A DNA stretch of 64,000 bases from an uncultured Ruminococcus sp. (GCA_946413815.1 CAMKMD010000017.1:1-64000); one strand, 5' to 3'. Positions 8,176 to 17,970 are shown, counted from the stretch's first letter. Notes: a model not told the origin generated them from the sequence alone. Program-made: numbers and translations.

Positions 8176-8883
8176 TCAGTCTTGAAGCTTGCCGGACGGC
8201 TGACGGTCCCTGATTTTCTTCAGGAGATCTGTTATTGCCAGATACAGATATCCGACTATCAGCAGCGCCGCAAAAATGGCAAGTATCCACCATACACAGC
8301 CCATGTACGGCAGCTCGTCCGTGAAACCTAATGCTCCGGCAGGACTTCCCCAGTTAAGGAAAAAGTAGGGGTAATTGTAGCCTTCGACAAACTGCCAGTT
8401 TTTCACATATCCGATGCCGGCGTAGACAGCATACAGAACCGGCGGAACTATCACCCAGAAAGTGTTGCGCTTCCTGATATCACTGCTGACTCCTGCTGCA
8501 AAAAAGTCGGTTATGGCAGCAACAGGGACAACAACATGGGTCAGTATGTTCTGCAGGTTCCATGCCGCATTACCAAGGGTCGGTGCCAGTACAAAGCAGA
8601 AGACGACTCCTGTGAGCGTTATCGAAACTGTTACTACGAATTTTATTACCCACCACGTTTTACTGATGCTTTTATTTCGCAGCATAAGGCCCAGCCCGAT
8701 GGCACTTACAGCGGCAACAGCAATATTGGACTGAATGGTGAAGAACATGAGGACACGGCTGCCGCCCATAAAGGAATGGCGCCCAGCATAAGCGCTCAGA
8801 AGAGTACCGAGCACCGCCGAGATGATCACTACAATTTTCAGGACGCATGATACAGCCATTTGCCTTTTTGAGAATACGCTCAT
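8176..8883 (-). CDS. Pr6Pr-family integral membrane protein
   Basis: A 235-residue protein with about six membrane helices. Its sequence is typical of Pr6Pr (FAR-17a/AIG1-like) proteins: FTIQSNIAVAAVS in helix 2, the HVVVPVAAITDF segment with a conserved His, and a long aromatic loop (YPYFFLNW) before the last helix. Related eukaryotic proteins are lipid-ester hydrolases with conserved Thr/His; whether the bacterial forms are enzymes is unknown. It is transcribed away from the two-component operon and stands alone. Confidence 0.75.
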   Translation of the reverse strand: MSVFSKRQMAVSCVLKIVVIISAVLGTLLSAYAGRHSFMGGSRVLMFFTIQSNIAVAAVSAIGLGLMLRNKSISKTWWVIKFVVTVSITLTGVVFCFVLAPTLGNAAWNLQNILTHVVVPVAAITDFFAAGVSSDIRKRNTFWVIVPPVLYAVYAGIGYVKNWQFVEGYNYPYFFLNWGSPAGALGFTDELPYMGCVWWILAIFAALLIVGYLYLAITDLLKKIRDRQPSGKLQD

Positions 8884-8981
8884 AATATCACTCTTTCTGA
8901 AGACAGTTTATAGTTCTTTCGACCATTTTTCCCTTTCTCTTCCGCTCTCCGGCATTTAAGTATTCTCTTTTTCTTCATGTT

Positions 8982-10058
8982 CTATTGATAGCCTCTCCAC
9001 CAGCAATCGTCAACAGGTGCATTTTCAAGACTGAAGGTCTCGCAGATATGGGGAGTCACCACGCACATACCGCGCTTTTCCGCCTCTCTCACGAACCTCT
9101 CCGGGCAGTCGTCCCAGCCGTGATTGGAAAGCACGAAGGCTCCCCAGTGAACCGGCATTACCTTCCCGGCGCCTATGATCTCCGCAGCCATGACCGACTC
9201 CTCAGGATAGAGGTGGCTGTAGTGCCAGTTCCTGTTATACTGCCCGCACTCCATGATCGCAAGGTCAAAGTCTCCGAAGCGCCTGTGTATAGCCCTGAAG
9301 TGGTCGCCCAAGCTGCCGTCACAGCTGTTGAAGATGCTGCATGACTTATCCCGCAGCACCCAGGAGCACCACTGGGTCTGATTCTGTCCCACCAGGCCGC
9401 GTCCCGAGAAATGGCGGGAGGGGGTGCAGCATATCTCAAGGCCGTCGACGCTTATACTCTCCCACCACGCAAGCGGGGTTATCTTCTCGGCCGGTATCTT
9501 CCAGCGTGCAAGGTGCTTTTCGACGCCGAGGGAGACGATGAAGCGGTCTGTCTTCCCCGCAAGCTGCTGCACGGTGCGCCTGTCAAGATGATCGTAATGA
9601 TCGTGTGACAGGAGAACTATATCGATATGCGGCAGGTCTTCGATTCCTGCGGAGGGCTGTGTGAAACGCCCGGGGCCAATGAGCTGAGAGGGCGAGGAGC
9701 GCTCTGAAAACATGGGATCTGAGAGTATATTCATACCATGCATCTGTATCAGTACGGTAGAATGTCCGAACCATGTCACCCTGACTTCATCACCGCCGCA
9801 GGGGGAAAAGTCAGGTGTATACACGGGCAGGCTTTCCTTCGGGGACGTGCCCTTTTCAGAGATCCTGACATCCTCCGGCAGCCCCTTGTCGGCCCACTTT
9901 TCAGGATAGATGAAACGCCTGCCGTTGTGGTGGTGAGGACAGCGTTTCTTATAGTGCCTGCGGTCGGTCATATCTGGCAGCGCTCCGAAATCAGCGCTGC
10001 TGAAAAGAAAGGCAGCTGCAGCAGCTGCTGCAAGAGCAGTAATCAACGGCTTTTTCAT
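8982..10058 (-). CDS. Metallo-beta-lactamase-fold hydrolase (NAPE-PLD/UlaG-like)
   Basis: A 358-residue protein with an N-terminal signal peptide or anchor (MKKPLITALAAAAAAAFLFS). The metal-binding motif SHDHYDHLD is complete. Other ligands are visible in PSRHFSGRG, NSCDGSLGDHF and MPVHWGAF. The N-terminal lead-in VTWFGHSTVLIQMHGMNILSDPMF is characteristic of the NAPE-PLD/UlaG-like branch. Proteins of this branch cleave phosphodiester or lactone bonds; the substrate here is unknown. The signal sequence places it outside or at the membrane. It lies 98 bp upstream of the Pr6Pr gene on the same strand, so co-transcription is possible. Confidence 0.85.
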   Translation of the reverse strand: MKKPLITALAAAAAAAFLFSSADFGALPDMTDRRHYKKRCPHHHNGRRFIYPEKWADKGLPEDVRISEKGTSPKESLPVYTPDFSPCGGDEVRVTWFGHSTVLIQMHGMNILSDPMFSERSSPSQLIGPGRFTQPSAGIEDLPHIDIVLLSHDHYDHLDRRTVQQLAGKTDRFIVSLGVEKHLARWKIPAEKITPLAWWESISVDGLEICCTPSRHFSGRGLVGQNQTQWCSWVLRDKSCSIFNSCDGSLGDHFRAIHRRFGDFDLAIMECGQYNRNWHYSHLYPEESVMAAEIIGAGKVMPVHWGAFVLSNHGWDDCPERFVREAEKRGMCVVTPHICETFSLENAPVDDCWWRGYQ

Positions 10059-10457
10059 ATGACATTTCCTGCTTTCCCGATGTGATTAACGGTCAGTTCC
10101 TGTGTACTTTTATTCAAGTATAATTATAGCATATTGTCTGCCTTTTTTCAAGGAAATATTATAAAGAGTGAAGTGAAAACTGACGGGATGGAGGCTTATT
10201 TAAGAAAACAGGTGCCGCCTTACAGTGTTGCCTGCGGCTTGACAAGCCTTAGAAGCTAACGCCACTGACTGCCGTTCCTTTTGCTGTATCTCTGCAGGAT
10301 CACATGGGGGAGAACGCTTTTCCCGGAAAGCCGCGCCGCAAGACTGATGTGCTGTGCACTGAATAAAAAATCAAACATGACAAAACTGTAAGATTCAGAT
10401 AATATCATTGTCATATAAGGGTGATATAATAGGATCAAAAGAACGGGAGGTATCATT
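10059..10457. other. Divergent intergenic region before the ABC transporter operon
   Basis: About 400 bases without a supported gene. The left 80 bases hold the probable promoter of the minus-strand hydrolase (A/T-rich TATAATTATA near 10117-10130). The right end holds TGATATAAT (about 10421-10429), a probable -10 for the ABC operon without a good -35 box. Short open stretches in the middle lack an RBS and were not called. Confidence 0.5.
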
Positions 10458-11168
10458 ATGGAACTGTTAAGAGTCGAAAATCTCAGTAAGGTATACGGTA
10501 AAGGTGAAAATGAAGTCAAAGCGGTGGACGGTGTCTCGTTCAGTGTACCGAAAGGGCAGATGGTTGCGATCGTCGGTGCAAGCGGATCGGGCAAGTCTAC
10601 GCTGCTGCACATGATCGGTGCAGTAGACCGTCCGACCTCCGGAAAGATATATCTGGACGGGCAGGATGTCTTTCAGCAGAACAACAGAGAGCTTGCCATA
10701 TTCCGCAGGCGGCAGGTAGGCCTTATCTATCAGTTTTACAACCTGATACCTGTGCTGACAGCGGAGGAGAATATCACGCTGCCCGTTATGATGGACGGCA
10801 GAAAGCCGGACAGGGAACACCTCGAAAAAACACTTGAGATGCTTGGGCTGAAAGACCGCCGGGATCATCTCCCCTCACAGATGTCAGGCGGTCAGCAGCA
10901 GAGAGTGTCCATCGGCAGGGCGCTTTTTACATCCCCGCAGGTCATACTCGCAGACGAGCCGACAGGAAATCTGGACAGCAGGAACAGCGCCGAGATCATG
11001 GAGCTGTTCCGACGTTCGAACCGTGAGCTGAAACAGACCATTATCATCATCACACATGATGAGAATATCGCAGAGCAGTGTGACCGTATCATCGTACTGA
11101 GCGACGGAAAGATCATTTCCGACGAGGCGAACGGTTCTACGAAGGAGGCTGACAGCAATGAGATATGA
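10458..11168 (+). CDS. ABC transporter ATP-binding protein (MacB/LolD/BceA-like)
   Basis: A 236-residue ATPase with Walker A GASGSGKST, Q loop YQFYNL, signature MSGGQQQRVSIGRAL, Walker B VILADEPTGNLD and the H-loop His in ITHDENIA. GNLDS after Walker B and the pairing with a FtsX-type permease put it in the MacB/LolD/Bce group, which usually exports or extracts lipids, peptides or antimicrobials. RBS GGGAGG precedes ATG. The stop overlaps the permease start by 11 bp, so translation is coupled. Control by the two-component system about 2.5 kb to the left is possible but not shown. Confidence 0.95.
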   Translation: MELLRVENLSKVYGKGENEVKAVDGVSFSVPKGQMVAIVGASGSGKSTLLHMIGAVDRPTSGKIYLDGQDVFQQNNRELAIFRRRQVGLIYQFYNLIPVLTAEENITLPVMMDGRKPDREHLEKTLEMLGLKDRRDHLPSQMSGGQQQRVSIGRALFTSPQVILADEPTGNLDSRNSAEIMELFRRSNRELKQTIIIITHDENIAEQCDRIIVLSDGKIISDEANGSTKEADSNEI

Positions 11169-14100
11169 AAGCCTGCTTGCGTTCCGCTATATCAAAGCGC
11201 AGAAAAGGCAGTCGGTCTTTACCTGTGTAAGTATTGCCGCAGCAGTTGCAGTCATTGCAATGGTATTCATTCTTTACAGCGTCTGCATGAATTGCCTTGA
11301 GAACACCTATTACAGCGAAGCGCCGTATCACCTTATTTTCAGCGAGCTGAGCGAGGAACAGGGGGAAGCAATGGCGGATTTCGAGGAAGTCCGCTCTTTG
11401 CAGCTGTACCGCACACCGGACGGCGTATCGGCATATGTCCTGTTCGGCAGCGACATCGGCGACCGGGAGCTATGGCTGTACAACGCGGCAAAGAAGATCG
11501 GTGCAACGCGGCAATACGAAGTTAGCAAGGACAGCACCATGCACGGCGCATACGAATGGAACGACAAACTCATGATGATGGACGGTGTATACGACGGCGC
11601 TCATCTGTTCAAGCTGCGTATCTTCTGCATCTTCTTCATAGTTGCAATTCTGATCGCATTCGCGCTGCGAATGATCATTGATACGGCGTTTGAGGTCTCG
11701 TCCAAGGAACGTGAACGGCATTACGGCGTTTTGCAGTCCATCGGTGCAACGCCGGAGCAGATCGTCAGGATCATCACTTATGAGGGGATTCGGCTCTGCG
11801 TCATTGCAATTCCGTTCGGACTGATCGCCGGTATCGGATTTGCATATCTGATGTACAATGTGCTTCTGAAAGCAGGAATTGCCGATCTCTTTCAGGGCAT
11901 GACGACAGCAAAGCTCTATCTGCCGTTCTCGGTTGACTGGAAAATGCTGATTGTCGCGGCTGTTGTCGGCGTCGTCTGGGTATTTCTCTCGGCATACGGC
12001 GTCGGAATGCGCATCATCAAAAAGGCACCGATGGAAGCGATTATCGCACGTTCCGACAAGGTGGAAAAGGTCAGAAAGCGCACGCTTTCCGGTCTGCTGT
12101 TCGGCATCTCCGGCAGCATCGCTTCCCGCAACGCAAGACGACAGAAAAAGCGCTTTGTTATTACGGTGCTGACGCTGACCGTTTCGATCACGATGTTTGC
12201 GCTGTTTTCCACAATGACGGAAACAGTAGAGCGCAGCATCACCGAACACACCTCTCTTATATTATGGGGAGAAGACGAAAGCGAAGAAGGCGCAGCCAAT
12301 ATTGACTTTCAATTTGGGATCGGCAATCCTAAGAAAGGCATCAGCTACGGAGAAGCACTCGAAGCGCTTGCCGACAGCGGACTGTTTGAACATATCGCTG
12401 TTTCGACAAACAAAAATTTTCACTCTGCGGATTCTGAGGATACAGTAAGAGTTTGCTATATGAACAGGGAGGCCTACACGCGGTTTTTCGGAGCAGATGC
12501 ACCGGTCAGTTATGACGAACTGGTCAGCTCCGGCGGATATGTATATAATTCCGCCTGCAAGGATTGCGCAAAGTATGCCGATCAGCTGCAAAGCGGCTCT
12601 CTGCGGCTTTTCAGTTACTGCACAACGGTGCCGGAAGGCACAGATATTGCGAATATAAGCCACAAGGAGCTCATCAAAATCTGGAGCCAGGAAAAACAGG
12701 AGCATACAGTCGATATCATCGGCTCAGAATCAAAAGAAGCGAAAGGATTCACAAGCAGTAATATTTTGCTGTTCGGCGCATTCGAGACGCATGAAAAGGT
12801 CGCAGAAGACTGGTTTGGCTTATATTTAGGGTTTGCATATGTGGATTGTTCCTTTGTGGGGAGCAGCGCGGATGATTATCAGTACAATGCTGCGGATCTG
12901 AAAAAAGCAGAGGACTGGTTCAGGGAGCATTCTGATGTCATTCCTTTAGCAGAGGAGGAAGAAGACTTTATTGAGTACAGTCTTTACAATATAAAGTGGA
13001 AAACGCACAGTATTCTGGCAACAGTCCGTGCCGGGGTGCTGATCCTCAATCTCCTGATTGCTCTGGCAGCGCTCATCAATCTGATGAATATTATTTCCAC
13101 GGGTATCGCAAACCGCCGCAGCGAACTGGCATCCCTGCAATGCGTCGGCATGACCGATAAACAGCTTGACCGCATGGCAATCATCGAATGCCTGCAATTT
13201 GCAGGTGCGGCGGCGATCATTTCCGCCTTGCTCTGCACGCTCATCATCTTCGGCACGGAAACCGGTTTGCAAGCGCTCATCAATGCTTCGTTTGTAGACG
13301 AGAGCGAAGAAACCAGAAAAATGCTCAAAGGTCTGATTCACTTTGACCGTGTGACGCCTTTTATCCGGGTTGGTGCGGCTGCGCTGACCGCATTTGCGGC
13401 AGGCTGCGTGACATCGCTTGTCATGCTGCGGATGCAGAACAACGAAAGCCTGTCCGATCAGATCCGCGGCTCGGAGTTAAAGCTCGACGCGAAAAAAGCA
13501 CACATTCTCCGGAACAGTATCATTGCGGTCGCGGGTGCATTTATCCTCACGATTGCAGGACTGCGGATTTTCAGCGTTGTATCTTATCATAATGACCGGA
13601 ACGAATATGCAAATGCAGGCTATCTCAATCTTGTAGACGGCGCGGACAACAAGATCAATGTTTACAGCACCGGCGTTCCAAACGGCAAGCATACGATTGT
13701 CGGACTTGCGGGCATGGGCATTGAGGACTTTCCGGTTAGTACAAAGGCACTCAATGAACGGCTCGGCAAGGAAAACACGGTCGTATATGCTGACCGTCCG
13801 GGTTACGGCTTCAGCGATGATTCTTACAAAGATCAGACGCTGGAAGAAGTTGTGGAGAATTACCGCGCCGGACTGAAAAACGCAGGCTTTGAAGCACCGT
13901 ATGTGCTGATGCCGCATTCCTACGCGAGCTTCTATGCGCTCTGGTGGCAGGCGAAATATCCGGATGAAATCGAAGCAATCATCTTCATGGACTGCACAGA
14001 TGTACCGAAAAATGAACACTGGCGCACCTGGACGATTGATGATTATCCCTCGGAAGCTGCTGCCTATGCAGATGCACGCAAATACCGGATGCGGACATGG

Positions 14101-14610
14101 CTCGGACTGGACAGACTGATTGATTATAAGCAGGAGAGTGCAGAAGATCTGGTGGACGGCAGCGCCATTCTGACGCAGGAGCAGATGCATCTCCACGAAC
14201 TGGTAATGCGCCGCTCATGGACTGCTGCAAACATTTCTGAAATGACGAATGAGCCAAAGGCTGCACAGGAACTGCGTGAGATCCTGAAACCAACGGATAC
14301 CCCGAAGCTCTGGTTCTCAACAACGCCTGCCTGCGTAGAAGACATCCGCGAATCTATCAAATATGAGAAGGCAGATTATGAAGCAGCCGGACTGCAATAT
14401 AAGCAAGACCCTGAAACGACTGCAAAAGCAATATGGCAGAGCAGCAAATGGTTCCATCAGGATTACTACGAGAATAGGCTGGCGCCGTTTCTGGAGCAGT
14501 GCGGAAATTGCAGACTTGTCTGCATTGGCGGTTATCATCACCTTTTCTGGGCGCAGAAGCCGGATGAGGTGGCGGATACGATCCTTGATTTTCTCGCAGA
14601 GACAGAATAA
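11158..14610 (+). CDS. FtsX-like ABC permease fused to an alpha/beta hydrolase
   Basis: A 1150-residue fusion. Residues 1 to about 810 form a FtsX-like permease: an N-terminal helix (CVSIAAAVAVIAMVFIL), a short extracellular loop, a first FtsX block (about 160-300), a large extracellular domain (about 370-600) and a second FtsX block (about 620-765). After one more helix (about 787-803) comes an alpha/beta hydrolase (about 815-1150). It has an oxyanion-region segment (GLAGMGIEDF), the nucleophile elbow MPHSYASFY with Ser 921 (GxSxG degenerated to PHSYA) and a candidate catalytic His in GGYHHLFW (1127/1128). The hydrolase would face the outside. Codon use from about 11.5 kb shifts toward GCA/GCG and CGC, hinting at a separate origin. 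The frame is unbroken, so this is not an assembly join of two genes in different frames. Confidence 0.88.
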   Translation: MRYESLLAFRYIKAQKRQSVFTCVSIAAAVAVIAMVFILYSVCMNCLENTYYSEAPYHLIFSELSEEQGEAMADFEEVRSLQLYRTPDGVSAYVLFGSDIGDRELWLYNAAKKIGATRQYEVSKDSTMHGAYEWNDKLMMMDGVYDGAHLFKLRIFCIFFIVAILIAFALRMIIDTAFEVSSKERERHYGVLQSIGATPEQIVRIITYEGIRLCVIAIPFGLIAGIGFAYLMYNVLLKAGIADLFQGMTTAKLYLPFSVDWKMLIVAAVVGVVWVFLSAYGVGMRIIKKAPMEAIIARSDKVEKVRKRTLSGLLFGISGSIASRNARRQKKRFVITVLTLTVSITMFALFSTMTETVERSITEHTSLILWGEDESEEGAANIDFQFGIGNPKKGISYGEALEALADSGLFEHIAVSTNKNFHSADSEDTVRVCYMNREAYTRFFGADAPVSYDELVSSGGYVYNSACKDCAKYADQLQSGSLRLFSYCTTVPEGTDIANISHKELIKIWSQEKQEHTVDIIGSESKEAKGFTSSNILLFGAFETHEKVAEDWFGLYLGFAYVDCSFVGSSADDYQYNAADLKKAEDWFREHSDVIPLAEEEEDFIEYSLYNIKWKTHSILATVRAGVLILNLLIALAALINLMNIISTGIANRRSELASLQCVGMTDKQLDRMAIIECLQFAGAAAIISALLCTLIIFGTETGLQALINASFVDESEETRKMLKGLIHFDRVTPFIRVGAAALTAFAAGCVTSLVMLRMQNNESLSDQIRGSELKLDAKKAHILRNSIIAVAGAFILTIAGLRIFSVVSYHNDRNEYANAGYLNLVDGADNKINVYSTGVPNGKHTIVGLAGMGIEDFPVSTKALNERLGKENTVVYADRPGYGFSDDSYKDQTLEEVVENYRAGLKNAGFEAPYVLMPHSYASFYALWWQAKYPDEIEAIIFMDCTDVPKNEHWRTWTIDDYPSEAAAYADARKYRMRTWLGLDRLIDYKQESAEDLVDGSAILTQEQMHLHELVMRRSWTAANISEMTNEPKAAQELREILKPTDTPKLWFSTTPACVEDIRESIKYEKADYEAAGLQYKQDPETTAKAIWQSSKWFHQDYYENRLAPFLEQCGNCRLVCIGGYHHLFWAQKPDEVADTILDFLAETE

Positions 14611-14615
14611 CACAA

Positions 14616-14643
14616 AGCGGCGGGTATCACTGATCCCCGCCGC
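14616..14643 (+). terminator. GC-rich hairpin after the ABC operon
   Basis: GCGGCGGG and CCCGCCGC pair around a short loop, starting 6 bp after the stop at 14610. There is no strong T run directly behind it; the large hairpin at 14651 follows. Confidence 0.55.
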
Positions 14644-14650
14644 TCAGTCT

Positions 14651-14716
14651 GTAAAAGGGTAGTTTTACCGACAAAACCAAACGTTTGGGGTTTGCGGTAA
14701 AACTACCCTTTTTTAC
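14651..14716. repeat. 66-nt hairpin containing the intergenic repeat core (copy B)
   Basis: AAAAGGGTAGTTTTACCG (14653-14670) pairs perfectly with 14695-14712. The inner part CAAAACCAAACG/TTTGGGGTTTG also pairs largely, and T6 follows. It can act as a strong bidirectional terminator. The 15-nt CGACAAAACCAAACG is identical to repeat copy A at the left end of the window. From 14717 to 14922 nothing further was identified. Confidence 0.7.
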
Positions 14717-14922
14717 ATAATGGTTTGATATATCAGTATATCAAATGTAGATCAACCAGAGTGGAAAAATACAGTTTATAAAACTATTACAATGTACGGG
14801 AGATGACTTTTTACAGCCCTCTGTGTCGGGCAATTCCGCCAATTTTTGTTATTGATAGTAACCTAACAGCGGGTGAACAAAAGTGTATTATTTGTAGAAA
14901 TATATAAAAAGTGAGAAATATG

Positions 14923-14951
14923 TTGACATTATGAATATAATTGGTTATAAT
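14923..14951 (+). promoter_or_regulatory. Consensus sigma-A promoter of the CotH gene
   Basis: TTGACA (14923-14928) and TATAAT (14946-14951) are perfect consensus boxes 17 nt apart. The predicted leader to the start codon at 15120 is about 160 nt. Confidence 0.85.
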
Positions 14952-15119
14952 GCATATATGATGTATAATTGTGTCAGCTGGAAATATGACAAATGCCAAC
15001 AGCCGATAAAGAGAGAAAAATAAAGTGACAATATCGTGCTTAGACAGGAAAAATGTCCGGCTGCGAGGGTTTGTTACGGCGGCACACTATGCTCAAAAAT
15101 ATCAGGAGGGGAATATTTT

Positions 15120-17888
15120 ATGAAGCACAGAAAACTGGTGACAGGTCTGCTTGCTCTTGCACTGACAGCATCCTCTGCTCCGATACAGGAACAGAGCGCT
15201 CTGGTCAGACTGTCAGAGAGCACATCGCTGACCGCTGAAGCCGCAGGAAGCACTCAGACCTTCAGGGAACAGGATATCCGCAATCTTTCGGATTTCCTTC
15301 TCGGAAAACAGCCGTCGGAAAATCTTTCCGGCAAGCCCTATGACCTCAACAATGACGGCGTATGGGATACCTTTGATCTCTGCCTTATGAGACAGAGACT
15401 CGTTTCAGTCAGCGAGGGCGGAACGCTCCGTATCAACGAAGTCTGCTCCACCAACAAGAAATCCATCAAGGCTCAGGACGGCTCTTCACCGGACTGGATC
15501 GAGCTTTACAACGCAGGCAGCAGTGCTGTTGACCTGAGCGGTATCGGTGTCTCAGACGGTGACAAGAACCGCTTTAAGTTCACATTCCCGCAGGGCACAT
15601 CGCTCGATGCCGGCAAGTATATCATCATTTTCTGTGATGATACTGACAAGACAACAGGAGAGCTGCACGCCGCATTCAAGATAAGCGCCTCAGGCGAGAC
15701 CATATATCTTACCGCTCCCGACGGCACAGAGCTTGACAGCCTTGAGCTCCCCGAGCTTGATATCGATGTAAGCTACGGAAGAACAGCGGACGGCTCAGAC
15801 AGCTTTGCGCTCCTGAAGCCCACTCCCGGTACGTCCAACGATGCAGCTGAGACGGTATACCGCGTGGAGAAGCCTGTATTCTCTGCCGAAGGCGGATTCT
15901 ATGATTCCGGATTCGATCTCACTCTCTCAGGCACACAGGGCTGCACGGTCCTCTATACCCTGGACGGCTCGGATCCCCGCACCTCGGGTACAGCTAAGCA
16001 GTATCAGGGCAGCATAGGTATACGCAACAACACGAGTGATCCGAACCAGCTTGCAGCGATACGTGATATATCTCTCAGAGGCTACACACCTCCGGATTAT
16101 GCCGTAGACAAAGGTATGACAGTGAGAGCGGTATGCAGGGACAGCAGCGGACTGTTCAGCGAGGTCGCAACAAACAGCTACTTTGTAGGAAAGACAGCAT
16201 CCTACTACAAGAGCATGAAGGTGCTCTCCATATCCACAGACAGCAGCAACTTCTTCGACAAGGAGAAGGGTATATATATGATCGGCGATCAGTACTACCG
16301 CTGGAAGAACAGCGGCAGCTTCGATCCTAACCTCGATGTGGGAAGCAACGAGAACCCGACCAATTACAATCAGGAAGGCAGGGAGTGGGAACGCCCCTGC
16401 AATATCCAGGTATTTGAAGACGGCAAGCTGAAATTCACCGAGGATGTGGGAGTGCGCATCGCCGGCAACTGGTCAGCCGCATTCCCGCAGAAGAGCATGA
16501 CCTTCTATGCGAGAAAGGATTACGGCGCAAACAAGATGCAGCATGATTTCTTTGAGGGCGCTGCAACGGATACCGAAGGCAACAAGATCAAGGAATACAA
16601 GAAGGTGACTATCCGCAACGGCGGAAACGCCTACGATAACTGCCGCTTCCGAGATGACCTTAACCAGTCTCTCGCAGAGGGTCTCTCACTCGGCACACAG
16701 GCAAAGCAGGATTATATCGTCTTCCTTGACGGCGAATTCTGGGGCACATACTCAATGCAGGAGAAGCTTGATGAGAACTACATCGAGTCACACTACCACG
16801 TACCTGCCGATCAGGTCACAACCATCAAGAACGGCTATGAGTATGAGGGACATGAGTCATCGTATCAGGAGTTCCAGCAGTTCTGGAACTGGGCTATGTC
16901 TGCTGATATGTCCAATGCTTCTAACTACAGCAGAGTATGCAATACTATCGACATACAGGGCTTCATGGACTTCGTTGCTTTCGAGACCTATATCGTCAAC
17001 TGGGATTGCATGATCAACAGCAATAACTGGATGATCTGGCGTGCAGACGAGAATGATGCCTCCAACGCATACGCTGACGGAAAGTGGAGATTCCTCCTCT
17101 TTGATACAGAGTATTCCTCCGGCTATGACGGACAGTGCTCCTTCCGCCGCGACTGCTTCAAGGATATGGACCGCTCCGGCAAGATAACGAGCATCAGTTC
17201 ACTTTTCCTGAAGCTGATGAACAACCAGGAGTTCAAGCAGCAGTTCCAGAGCCGCTGCAAGGAGATAATGAGGAACAACTTCGATTCCTCCAGGGTATCG
17301 GCAAAGATAGACTCCTACGCATCTGCGACCAAGGAAGCCGTAACGGATACCTTCCGCAGATTCGGCGTTACCGGAAGCTATGACAGCTGCATCAAGATGC
17401 TCCGCAATTTCTATAACAAGAGAGGCAAGTACGCAGAGCACCATCTCAACCTCCTCTATGGTATCAACGATAACTGGCAGGAGGATCCGAACATGATCGA
17501 TCAGTTCGGCTGGAGCGTATGGATGAACGACGGCGCCGGCTCTATCGAGTATAACGATGACGGCAGCATCACAGTAAAGGTAGTGCGCACAGGAGAGTAC
17601 GCTCAGGTCAGCAGCAGCACTGTATCACTGCAGGCCGGCAAGACCTACCGCATGACATATAAGATAAGCACCTCACAGAACATCAATACCTATTCTATGT
17701 TCCAGCAGGGCTACGGCGAGTACAAGAGCTACTACTATCAGGATCATATGTTCACACCCAACGAGCAGACTATTACCGATACAGTAACTATGACTCAGTC
17801 GGACGATAACGTCAAGTTCCTCATCGGACTCGACAAGGGAACAGGTACATACCGTATCTCCGATTTCTCACTTGTCTGCATCAACTGA
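15120..17888 (+). CDS. Secreted CotH-kinase protein with dockerin, lamin-tail and carbohydrate-binding-like domains
   Basis: The start at 15120 is chosen because AGGAGGGG precedes it and a signal peptide follows (MKHRKLVTGLLALALTASSA); an earlier in-frame GTG at 15036 lacks both. The order in 922 residues is: dockerin-like segment at about 45-100 (second repeat DLNNDGVWDTFDLCLMRQRL), lamin-tail domain at about 103-250 (INEVCS, DWIELYNAG) and a chitobiase-C-terminal-like domain at about 258-350 (VLYTLDGSDPRTSG). Then come a CotH kinase domain at about 365-720 (RIAGNWSAAFPQKSMTFYA, FLDGEFWGTYSMQEKLDENY, LLFDTEYSSG) and a C-terminal beta-sandwich resembling a CBM. Spore-coat CotH phosphorylates coat proteins. 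Dockerin-bearing CotH proteins are known from cellulosome producers, where their role is unclear. The dockerin is near the N-terminus, which is unusual. Confidence 0.87.
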   Translation: MKHRKLVTGLLALALTASSAPIQEQSALVRLSESTSLTAEAAGSTQTFREQDIRNLSDFLLGKQPSENLSGKPYDLNNDGVWDTFDLCLMRQRLVSVSEGGTLRINEVCSTNKKSIKAQDGSSPDWIELYNAGSSAVDLSGIGVSDGDKNRFKFTFPQGTSLDAGKYIIIFCDDTDKTTGELHAAFKISASGETIYLTAPDGTELDSLELPELDIDVSYGRTADGSDSFALLKPTPGTSNDAAETVYRVEKPVFSAEGGFYDSGFDLTLSGTQGCTVLYTLDGSDPRTSGTAKQYQGSIGIRNNTSDPNQLAAIRDISLRGYTPPDYAVDKGMTVRAVCRDSSGLFSEVATNSYFVGKTASYYKSMKVLSISTDSSNFFDKEKGIYMIGDQYYRWKNSGSFDPNLDVGSNENPTNYNQEGREWERPCNIQVFEDGKLKFTEDVGVRIAGNWSAAFPQKSMTFYARKDYGANKMQHDFFEGAATDTEGNKIKEYKKVTIRNGGNAYDNCRFRDDLNQSLAEGLSLGTQAKQDYIVFLDGEFWGTYSMQEKLDENYIESHYHVPADQVTTIKNGYEYEGHESSYQEFQQFWNWAMSADMSNASNYSRVCNTIDIQGFMDFVAFETYIVNWDCMINSNNWMIWRADENDASNAYADGKWRFLLFDTEYSSGYDGQCSFRRDCFKDMDRSGKITSISSLFLKLMNNQEFKQQFQSRCKEIMRNNFDSSRVSAKIDSYASATKEAVTDTFRRFGVTGSYDSCIKMLRNFYNKRGKYAEHHLNLLYGINDNWQEDPNMIDQFGWSVWMNDGAGSIEYNDDGSITVKVVRTGEYAQVSSSTVSLQAGKTYRMTYKISTSQNINTYSMFQQGYGEYKSYYYQDHMFTPNEQTITDTVTMTQSDDNVKFLIGLDKGTGTYRISDFSLVCIN

Positions 17889-17970
17889 TAAAAGCGGCAC
17901 GATCACCGGTGTAATGAAATTGATCGGCCTCGCCTGAAGGCGGGTAACAACTGAAGAAGTTCAGATATAA

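Noticed and set aside
10180-10370. Mini-ORFs upstream of the ABC operon (23 and about 20 codons)
   Set aside because: No RBS and no conserved pattern.
11470-12299. Long minus-strand frames opposite the ABC permease
   Set aside because: Composition is that of an antisense shadow (Cys/His/Arg-rich); the sense frame has clear FtsX features.
14952-15119. Riboswitch in the CotH leader
   Set aside because: The leader is long but fits none of the riboswitch consensus patterns I compared by eye (for example c-di-GMP).
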